From: DATATV01 sp036268615
Lineage (GTDB): Bacteria; Actinomycetota; Actinomycetes; Mycobacteriales; Pseudonocardiaceae
Length of the DNA stretch: 64,000 nucleotides
Reading direction: 5' to 3'
Assembly: GCA_036268615.1 (NCBI GenBank)
Contig: DATATV010000155.1
Span: 62,001-126,000 of the forward strand
Below are positions 58,401 to 64,000 of the stretch, one piece after another; position 1 is the first letter of the stretch, and the number at the start of each line of letters is the position of its first letter. Under the pieces are notes generated by a model. It was not told the origin of the DNA. It was given only the letters and a program-made list of their open reading frames with translations, and made no database searches. A program made the translations under genes and the position numbers.

Positions 58401-59684
58401 ATGCTCAAGCAGGAGACCAACGAGCTGTTGACGCAGACCGGTCCCGGTACGCCGATGGGTGATCTCTTCCGGCAGTACTGGGTTCCGGCCCTGCTTGCCG
58501 AGGAGCTGCCGGAGGACGGCGCCCCGCCGGTTCGGGTCAAGCTGCTGTCCGAGCGCATGATCGCCTTCCGGGACAGCGAGGGCCGGTACGGCCTGATCGA
58601 CGAGTTCTGCGCCCACCGGGGTGTCTCGTTGTGGTTCGGCAACAACGAGGAGGGCGGCCTGCGCTGCGCCTACCACGGCTGGAAGTACGACGTGACCGGC
58701 CAGGCGATCGAGGTGCCCTCCGAGCCGGCGAACAGCAGCTTCTGCGCGAAGGTCAAGCTCACCGGGTATCCGCTGGTCAAGATCGGCAACATCCTCTGGA
58801 CCTACATGGGCAACCCGGCCAAGCAGCCGCCGCTGCCGGAGTTCGAGTGGGTGCACGTGCCCGCCGATCAGGTGTTCGACTCCAAGCGTTGGCAGGAGTG
58901 CAACTGGTTGCAGGCACTGGAGGGCGGCATCGACTCCAGCCACGTCTCCTGGCTGCACTCCGGGGGACTGAAGAACGACCCGTTGTTCAAGGGCTCCAAG
59001 GGCAACGAATACAACATGAACGACATGAAGCCGTTCTTCGAGGTCGTCGACTCCGAGGGCGGGCTGTATGTCGGGGTCCGGCGCAACGCCGAGGAGGGGC
59101 ACTACTACTGGCGGATCACACCGTGGGTGATGCCGGCCTTCACGATGGTGCCGCCGCGCGCCGACCACCCCGTGCACGGCCACTTCTGGGTGCCCATCGA
59201 CGACGAGAACTGCTGGGTGTTCACCTTCGACTACCAGCCGGTCCGGGCGCTCACCGAGGGCGAGGTGGCGGCGATGAAGGCCGGCCTCGGCGTGCACAAC
59301 GAGTACGTGCCCGGCACGTACCGGCCGCTGCAGAACAAGGACAACGACTACCTGATGGACCGCGAGGCGCAGCGCCGGGGCGACACGTTCTCCGGCATCA
59401 AGGGCATCGCGATGCAGGACGCGTCGTTGCAGGAGAGCATGGGCCCGATCGTGGACCGCAGCAAAGAGCGGCTGGTCTCCGCCGACAGCGGCATCATCAA
59501 GGCCCGGCGCAAGCTCGTGCAGGCCGCGCTCGACCTGCAGGAGAAGGGCGTCACCCCGCCCGGGGTGGACCCGGCGCACCACCGGGTGCGGTCGGCGGCC
59601 ATCGTGCTGCCCAAGGAACAGTCGTTCCTCGACTCGCCCGAGGCGCTCACCGCCACCCCCGGCGTGCGGCAGGCGACGGTCTGA
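58401..59684 (+). CDS. Rieske non-haem iron oxygenase, phthalate 4,5-dioxygenase-like
   Basis: This 427-residue oxygenase subunit has the Rieske 2Fe-2S ligands Cys70, His72, Cys89 and His92 (CAHRG and CAYHGWKYD). The mononuclear iron site lies at Asp178, His181 and His186 (GGIDSSHVSWLH). Length and the QEGDSC-free N-terminus fit the phthalate 4,5-dioxygenase/O-demethylase group of single-type oxygenases. Such enzymes need a reductase and, often, a ferredoxin. None is adjacent, but fnr-fdx at 43.4-44.7 kb shares an operator motif. The ATG at 58401 has GGAAGAGG upstream. The next gene starts 2 bp after the stop. Confidence 0.92.
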   Translation: MLKQETNELLTQTGPGTPMGDLFRQYWVPALLAEELPEDGAPPVRVKLLSERMIAFRDSEGRYGLIDEFCAHRGVSLWFGNNEEGGLRCAYHGWKYDVTGQAIEVPSEPANSSFCAKVKLTGYPLVKIGNILWTYMGNPAKQPPLPEFEWVHVPADQVFDSKRWQECNWLQALEGGIDSSHVSWLHSGGLKNDPLFKGSKGNEYNMNDMKPFFEVVDSEGGLYVGVRRNAEEGHYYWRITPWVMPAFTMVPPRADHPVHGHFWVPIDDENCWVFTFDYQPVRALTEGEVAAMKAGLGVHNEYVPGTYRPLQNKDNDYLMDREAQRRGDTFSGIKGIAMQDASLQESMGPIVDRSKERLVSADSGIIKARRKLVQAALDLQEKGVTPPGVDPAHHRVRSAAIVLPKEQSFLDSPEALTATPGVRQATV

Positions 59685-59685
59685 C

Positions 59686-60207
59686 ATGACCGACCACCCC
59701 ACTCTGCTGTTGAGCAGTTGCGCCAGGGCCGCGACCACGGCCGAGGCGCGCTTCCGGATCGACGCCGCGCCGGGCACCCAGATCGACCGGGCCACCCGGG
59801 TGGTCGCGCTGGACGACGGCGCGGCGGCGATCGTCCGCCCGCTGCCCGAACAGCCCTGGCTGGGCGCGCACTTCCTGCGCTACCAGGGCGACCAGAGCCA
59901 GGTGGCGCCGGACAGCGAGCTGGCCGACCTGGAGCTGAGCCGCTACGACGGCGGCCAGGTGCGGCTGAGCGACGAGCTGGCCGAGGCCGACTTCGTGATG
60001 ATGATCGCGACCAGCGGTTCCGGTGCCGCGGCGGCCGCGGCCATCGGCAACGCGTGCACGCTGCGCGGGATCATGACCGCCTCGGTCATTCTCGGCGAGG
60101 GTGAGGTGTCCGCGGCGATCAACGCGCTGCGGCCGCACTCCCGGGTGCTGCTGGTGTCCAAGGACCAGCGGGACGTGGCCGGGCTGCTCACCGTGCTCGG
60201 CGCCTGA
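59686..60207 (+). CDS. Orphan protein between the Rieske and PanB-like genes
   Basis: I do not recognise this 173-residue protein. It has an Ala/Gly-rich middle stretch (FVMMIATSGSGAAAAAAIGN, ACTLRGIMTASVILGEG, about 102-140) that reads like a nucleotide- or cofactor-binding turn, and a final NALRPHSRVLLVSKDQRDVA that resembles the end of a Rossmann-like half-domain. There is no signal peptide or membrane segment. It starts one base after the Rieske stop codon and ends 57 bp before the PanB-like gene, so it belongs to that operon and may bind a partner enzyme. Codon use is normal. Confidence 0.7.
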   Translation: MTDHPTLLLSSCARAATTAEARFRIDAAPGTQIDRATRVVALDDGAAAIVRPLPEQPWLGAHFLRYQGDQSQVAPDSELADLELSRYDGGQVRLSDELAEADFVMMIATSGSGAAAAAAIGNACTLRGIMTASVILGEGEVSAAINALRPHSRVLLVSKDQRDVAGLLTVLGA

Positions 60208-60263
60208 CCTACCGGCACGGAAATATTGCGGGACAAGGAAGTTACGAGGATTTGAGGACCGAG

Positions 60264-61097
60264 ATGGACACGAAAGTCACCGTTCCGGGGCTGGCCGCGA
60301 TGAAGCGCGCGGGCCAGCAGATCGTCGGCGTGGTGGCCTGGGACTACCAGATCGCCCGGATCGTCGACCGGGTCGGCGTGGACATCGTCGTGGTCGGCGA
60401 CTCGGTCGGGGTCAACCTCTGGGGCCAGGCCAACCCGTTCGAGGTGACCATGGAGCAGATGATCATCGTCTGCCAGGCGGTCCGCCGGGGCGTCAGCCGG
60501 GCGCTGGTCAGCTGTGACTTCCCGTTCGGTCCGCTCCAGGAGGGCACCGACACCGCCGTCCGGGCGGCCATCCGGTTGGTCAAGGAGGCCGGTGCCGACC
60601 TGGTCAAGCTGGACGGCGCGGCCGACTACCCGGAGGCGGTCACCGCCGTCGAGCGCGCCGGCATCCCGGTGTTCGCCCAGCTGGGCATCACACCGCAGCG
60701 CGCGCTGCGCTACGGCGTGGACTACAGCGCGATGTCCAAGCCGGGCGCGCAGGTGCCCGACGAGATGGCCGAGGAGCTGGTGACCGAGGCCAAGCGTTTG
60801 GAGGACGCCGGCGCGTCCATGCTCGACTTCACCAACTCCGGTCCGGTCGCCGGCCCGGCGGTCGTCGAGGCCGTGTCCATCCCGGTGATCGGCGGCTTCG
60901 GCGGTGGGCCGTGGCTGGACGGGCGGGTCCGGATGGCGCACGCGGCGATCGGCTACGCCGCCGGTGGCGTGGACAACCCGCCGGACACCTACGCCAACGT
61001 GGCCCGCACGACGTTCGACGCGCTCACCGCGTACGCCGAGGACGTGCGGTCCGGGCGACAGATCAAGGGCGGGGTGCCGGTCGCGCCGAGGAGCTGA
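60264..61097 (+). CDS. PanB-like ketopantoate hydroxymethyltransferase family protein
   Basis: This 277-residue TIM-barrel of the PEP mutase/PanB superfamily has VVAWDYQIARIVDRVGVDIV, VVGDSVGVNLWG (metal Asp), ALVSCDFPFGPLQEG and GADLVKLDGA. PanB adds a one-carbon unit from methylene-tetrahydrofolate to ketoisovalerate. In a catabolic cluster the reverse cleavage or a related C-C bond reaction on a branched oxoacid is more likely. Pantothenate genes are absent nearby. The ATG at 60264 (GAGGA upstream) is preferred over a TTG at 60252. Confidence 0.85.
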   Translation: MDTKVTVPGLAAMKRAGQQIVGVVAWDYQIARIVDRVGVDIVVVGDSVGVNLWGQANPFEVTMEQMIIVCQAVRRGVSRALVSCDFPFGPLQEGTDTAVRAAIRLVKEAGADLVKLDGAADYPEAVTAVERAGIPVFAQLGITPQRALRYGVDYSAMSKPGAQVPDEMAEELVTEAKRLEDAGASMLDFTNSGPVAGPAVVEAVSIPVIGGFGGGPWLDGRVRMAHAAIGYAAGGVDNPPDTYANVARTTFDALTAYAEDVRSGRQIKGGVPVAPRS

Positions 61098-61181
61098 CCG
61101 GCGGCTCGGTCCCGGTTACCGTCGCGGTTGTCCCGGATTTGTCGCTCGCAGGTTCTGGTTGTCGGAGAAGGGCTGGATTTC

Positions 61182-62039
61182 GTGCCTACCACTGTCGTTG
61201 ACGGACTCACGACGCGGTACGACGTGGCTGGTTCCGGGCCACCGCTGCTGATGTACTCGCCTGGCGGGTTCGACTCGCGGTTGGAGAACTGGCGCGACCT
61301 GAACGTCTACCAGCGCACGAACATCCATGCCCGGCTGGCCGAGCACTACACCTGCATCAGCTTCGACCGGCGCGAGTCGGGCCTGTCCGGCGGCCGGCTG
61401 GAGCGCGTCGGCTGGGCCGACTACGTGCGGCAGGGCATCGGCCTGCTCGACCACCTCGGCATCCGGCGGGCGCATCTGATGGGTGGCTGCGTCGGCTGTA
61501 GCAGCGTGCTCGCGTTCGGTCTGGCGCATCCCGACCGGGCGCTGAGCATGGTGCTGTTCTCACCGGCCGGCGGCGCGAAGTACCGGATGAAGCAGCACGC
61601 CCGGTTCGCCACGCACACCGCCTACGTCGAGGCCAACGGCCTGGCCGCCGTCGTCGACCTGGCGAAGTCGACGACGAGGAGCTTCACCGGCGACCCCCGG
61701 GTCGGCCCGTGGGTGACGGTCCTCCGGACCGACCAGGACTTCGCTGACCGGTTCGCCAGGCACGACCAGGACGACTACCTGCTGCTGGTCCGCGGCATCT
61801 CCCGGCTTCAGTTCGACCGGGACACCGTGCCCGGCGCCGAGCCCGAGGACCTGATGCGACTGTCCGTGCCGGCGCTGATCGTGCCCGGGCAGGACGAGTC
61901 GCACGCTCCCTCGGCGGCCCGGTACCTGGAGGAGTGCCTGCCCCGGGTGGAGTACTGGGACATGCCGGTGGCTGAACAGACCGAACTGACGGCGCCCGCG
62001 CGGGTGCTGGAGTTCCTGAACTCCGTGCCGGTCGACTGA
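61182..62039 (+). CDS. Alpha/beta hydrolase with a cysteine nucleophile
   Basis: This 285-residue alpha/beta hydrolase has its nucleophile elbow reading GGCVG at 101-105, so Cys103 replaces the usual Ser, as in dienelactone hydrolase. The oxyanion region is LLMYSPGGFDS and the acid is probably the Asp of PALIVPGQDESH. The expected histidine near the C-terminus is not seen: that stretch reads WDMPVAEQTELTAPA. The GTG at 61182 follows GGAGAAGGG. In the pathway it could hydrolyse a ring-cleavage product or lactone. An inactive or binding-only role is also possible. Confidence 0.82.
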   Translation: MPTTVVDGLTTRYDVAGSGPPLLMYSPGGFDSRLENWRDLNVYQRTNIHARLAEHYTCISFDRRESGLSGGRLERVGWADYVRQGIGLLDHLGIRRAHLMGGCVGCSSVLAFGLAHPDRALSMVLFSPAGGAKYRMKQHARFATHTAYVEANGLAAVVDLAKSTTRSFTGDPRVGPWVTVLRTDQDFADRFARHDQDDYLLLVRGISRLQFDRDTVPGAEPEDLMRLSVPALIVPGQDESHAPSAARYLEECLPRVEYWDMPVAEQTELTAPARVLEFLNSVPVD

Positions 62040-62101
62040 GTTCAACTCGGTCGACCGGCGCGGCTCCAGCTCCTTGGTCCTTTTGGGACTTTTTTGTTGG
62101 T

Positions 62102-62557
62102 TCAGATGATGGATTCGCCGCGTTCGAGGGCGGCGATCTGGTCCAGCCGTTGTTGGTGGCGACCGCCTTTGAAGGCGGTGGTCAGCCAGAGATCGGTGAT
62201 CTGCTCCGCCAGTTCCGGGGCGATCACCTTCGCGCCCATGATCAGGACGTTGGCGTCGTTGTGGGCGCGGGAGATCTCGGTGGTGAACAGGTCGTGTCCC
62301 AGGCCCGCCCGGATGCCGCGGATCTTGTTGCAGGCCATCTGCTCGCCGCTGCCGCTGCCGCCGATGACGATGCCTCGGTCGGCCTTGCCGTCGAGGATCT
62401 GTTGGCAGAGGTCGGCGCAGAGGGGTGGGTAGTCGACCGTCTCTTCCGGGTCGAAGGAGCCTCGGTCTTCCACCTGGTGGCCTTGGGCGGTCAGCCGGGT
62501 GGTCAGACGGGCTTTGAGGGCGAAGCCGTTGTGGTCGCCGGCTATGACTATCCGCAT
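62102..62557 (-). CDS. rpiB: Ribose-5-phosphate isomerase B family protein
   Basis: This 151-residue RpiB/LacAB-type isomerase has IAGDHNGFALKARL at the start, DYPPLCADLCQQI, the anion hole GIVIGGSGSGEQMACNKIRG and RAHNDANVLIMGAKV. The Glu of GSGSGEQ serves where E. coli RpiB has a Cys, as in actinobacterial enzymes. It interconverts ribose/ribulose or similar aldose/ketose 5-phosphates. It converges on the hydrolase gene. A dispersed repeat lies in the 198-bp gap between it and the next gene, and the gene may not belong to the catabolic regulon. Confidence 0.92.
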   Translation of the reverse strand: MRIVIAGDHNGFALKARLTTRLTAQGHQVEDRGSFDPEETVDYPPLCADLCQQILDGKADRGIVIGGSGSGEQMACNKIRGIRAGLGHDLFTTEISRAHNDANVLIMGAKVIAPELAEQITDLWLTTAFKGGRHQQRLDQIAALERGESII

Positions 62558-62696
62558 GTGGTTCCGTCCTGTTGGGGTCCTGTCGCGCCAGCGACTAGGG
62601 AGGACCAGGAGCGAAGCGACCCCGGTTCTGCTGTGGTCGGTCGCCTGAGGGTTTGGCTCGGTCCCCACCCGTCACCCCGATCGCGCGCGTCTTACG

Positions 62697-62737
62697 TGCG
62701 CTTTGTATCGGGATGAAGGTTGTAGAGCGGTCGAAGG
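62697..62737 (+). repeat. Dispersed intergenic repeat, copy 2
   Basis: This is the second copy of the 40-bp sequence at 28701-28740, sharing GTATCGGGATGAAGG and GGTCGAAGG-type ends. It lies between the rpiB start and the stop of the second decarboxylase-like gene. Confidence 0.6.
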
Positions 62738-62755
62738 TGCTCTGGCCTCGTTCGT

Positions 62756-63703
62756 TCAGCCGGTGATGTTCCTCGTCCCGTCCGCGAACAGGCTCTCCAC
62801 GTCTGGGCGTCGGGTCAGGATGTGTTGGCTCATGGCGTGGGCGATCAGCTCTTCGATCACCGCTCGGTTGGGGGCGATGCCGTAGGGGAGCGGGTCCTTG
62901 CCGGTGATGTCCATGACCTGCTGGTGCATCCGGTCGATGCCGGTGGGCTCCGCGATCGTCCCGGCCCGCAACTGCTCGACGTAGCGGTTCTTGGACTCGG
63001 TGAAGGCGTTGAACACGTCCGCGGCCAGGTCGGGGTGCTTGGCCAGCAGGTCGTCCTTCACCACCACCAGGTGGTTGATCGGGTAGTGGCCGTGGGTGCG
63101 CAGCGCGTCGTAACCAGCCTCGGTGGCGTTCGGGATGAGCGGGGCCACGTCGGGGTGGTCGACCTCGACGCCGATGGCCGCGTCGAGGTCGCCGGCGACC
63201 AGCAGGTCGGCCAGGTTCGCGCCGGCCGGCATCGGGACCACGTTGCCCGGTTCCTGGTACTCGGCCACGTGCTCGTCGCCGGAGAGGACCCAGGTGACCT
63301 TGTCCGGGTTGACGCCGTGCTCCTGCTCCAGGATGCCGCGCGCCCACACGCCGGTGGTCACCGTGTAACCACGGTTCACGCCCACCCGGCGACCCTCAAG
63401 GTCCTTGGGTGACGTGATGCCCGACCTGGTGTTGTGGACGATGGCACCGTGGTGGAAGCCGCGCACGAGGAAGATCGGCAGCGCGGTGAACTGCTTGCCG
63501 TGTTCCTTGGCGCACAGGTACGTGGTGATCGCCATCTCGCAGACGTCGAATTCCAGTCCGCGCACCATTCGGCGAAAGGCCTTGACCAGAACGGGAACCT
63601 CTTCGAAGGTGAACTCGTACCCGCTGGGCGTCACCGTGCCGTCCTTGAGGGCCCGGTTGTTGCCCTGGGTGCGAGTGACCGCGGTGAGGTCGAGTTTCGC
63701 CAT
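62756..63703 (-). CDS. 4,5-dihydroxyphthalate decarboxylase-like protein, copy 2
   Basis: This 315-residue protein has the same two-lobed fold as the one at 45893 but is clearly diverged: FEEVPVLVKAFRRMVRGLEF, DVCEMAITTYLCAKEHGKQF, DLEGRRVGVNRGYTVTTGVW, DAAIGVEVDHPD and PLPYGIAPNRAVIEELIAHA. It has no signal peptide. The start is the ATG at 63703, since the domain begins there and the frame upstream crosses the operator at 63804. With copy 1 it brackets the catabolic block, and both have the CTATTGGT half-site upstream, so they are probably co-induced on different substrates or steps. Confidence 0.87.
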   Translation of the reverse strand: MAKLDLTAVTRTQGNNRALKDGTVTPSGYEFTFEEVPVLVKAFRRMVRGLEFDVCEMAITTYLCAKEHGKQFTALPIFLVRGFHHGAIVHNTRSGITSPKDLEGRRVGVNRGYTVTTGVWARGILEQEHGVNPDKVTWVLSGDEHVAEYQEPGNVVPMPAGANLADLLVAGDLDAAIGVEVDHPDVAPLIPNATEAGYDALRTHGHYPINHLVVVKDDLLAKHPDLAADVFNAFTESKNRYVEQLRAGTIAEPTGIDRMHQQVMDITGKDPLPYGIAPNRAVIEELIAHAMSQHILTRRPDVESLFADGTRNITG

Positions 63704-63803
63704 CTGGTCACGTCTCCCGTTCGCTCGACTGGCTGGCAACGGTGCCCCAGGAAGCGGTGGGCGGTGTCCGTCGACCTGCCGTGCTGGCCCTGTTATAATA
63801 GCA

Positions 63804-63819
63804 GACCAATAGACCATTG
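63804..63819. promoter_or_regulatory. Operator-like site between the decarboxylase-like and dehydrogenase genes
   Basis: GACCAATAGACCATTG contains the 12-bp sequence found at 45806-45817. Read on the minus strand it gives AATGGTCTATTGGTC, then CTATTATAAC, which can be a -10. It can act on both divergent genes. Confidence 0.6.
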
Positions 63820-63875
63820 GGCCCCCGGTCGTTCTTGTTGTGCGTCTCGGTTGTGCTCGAAGGGGAGGAGCGTTC

Positions 63876-64000
63876 ATGGGAGAGCGTGTACTGGCGGCGG
63901 TCCGAACCGCGCCGGGAAAGACGGAGTTCCGCGAGTTCCCCCTGCCGGATGTCCCGGACGACGGTGCACTGTTGCAGGTCGAGGTCGCCGGAATCTGTGG
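63876..64000 (+). CDS. N-terminus of a zinc-type medium-chain dehydrogenase, cut by the window edge
   Basis: The 41 complete codons give MGERVLAAVRTAPGKTEFRE and so on, ending EVEVAGICG-like at the edge (VEVAGICG). This is the GroES-like start of a medium-chain dehydrogenase, with the first zinc-ligand Cys just reached. GGGGAGGAG precedes the ATG. It is divergent from the second decarboxylase-like gene and shares its regulatory gap. Confidence 0.85.
   Translation, partial: MGERVLAAVRTAPGKTEFREFPLPDVPDDGALLQVEVAGIC

Noticed and set aside
62756..63877. Longer start for the second decarboxylase-like gene at 63877
   Set aside because: The first 58 residues show no similarity, and they cover the CTATTGGT operator and likely -10. 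The domain starts at 63703.
1..64000. CRISPR arrays, tRNA genes, transposases, phage genes
   Set aside because: No regularly spaced repeats, no tRNA-like cloverleaf and no transposase or integrase motif were found by reading both strands. The MITE-like element is the only mobile-like feature.

Overview
The window is very GC-rich DNA with dense, often 4-bp-overlapping genes, many GTG starts, a WhiB protein, a SigB/SigF-type sigma factor with an RsbW-like partner, LLM flavin oxidoreductases, a 7Fe ferredoxin with a thioredoxin-reductase-like ferredoxin reductase, and a possibly mycothiol-linked thioredoxin-fold protein. This points to a chromosomal segment of a soil actinomycete, most likely of the Pseudonocardiales type. 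That placement is inferred from gene content only. I saw no rRNA, tRNA, transposase, phage gene or CRISPR array.

Layout. 0-9.4 kb: a LacI regulator, a secreted spherulin-4/FN3 protein, a MITE-like 88-bp element, a sigF-rsbW-whiB stress module with two GTTT-N15-GGGTA promoters, an SDR and an Eis-like acetyltransferase. 9.4-17 kb: two secreted S53 (sedolisin) peptidases flanking a TPR regulator and NRPS/MFS gene debris. 17-21.5 kb: an IclR regulator, a 26-codon leader ORF coupled to a YihT-like aldolase, a broken LLM oxidoreductase, a tartrate/isopropylmalate-type dehydrogenase and remnants of IclR and hydrolase genes. 21.5-28.6 kb: an enolase, a LysR regulator, ribBA, an FMN reductase and two FMN-dependent LLM monooxygenases, a plausible reduced-flavin monooxygenase locus.

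28.7-30.5 kb is a gene graveyard: a multiply frameshifted formate dehydrogenase, a truncated MucR protein and a broken class II aldolase. 30.5-35 kb is a sialic-acid-type locus: secreted sialidase, GntR regulator, NanT-like transporter and NanA/DapA-like lyase. The same 15-bp operator-like sequence lies before the sialidase and between the regulator and the transporter. 35-42.6 kb carries a phosphatase, a haem peroxidase, a DHA2 exporter, a GH99-like secreted glycosidase and a zinc alcohol dehydrogenase.

42.6-64 kb is the most striking part. A FadR-type GntR regulator sits beside an fnr-fdx-gpm operon. Next comes a tightly coupled ten-gene operon: NitT/TauT-type ABC importer, beta-hydroxyacid dehydrogenase, HyuA, HyuB, SDR, and two cupin proteins. 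Then follow a third cupin, a phthalate-dioxygenase-like Rieske oxygenase, an orphan protein, a PanB-like enzyme and an alpha/beta hydrolase with a cysteine nucleophile. Two 4,5-dihydroxyphthalate-decarboxylase-like genes bracket the block. Related operator-like motifs (TGGT-N3-ACCA palindromes and CTATTGGT half-sites) recur upstream of fnr, gntR, both decarboxylase-like genes, the ABC operon, the cupin and the Rieske gene. I read this as one regulon for uptake, oxygenation and breakdown of an unidentified aromatic or heterocyclic carboxylate, with the distant fnr-fdx pair supplying electrons to the Rieske oxygenase.
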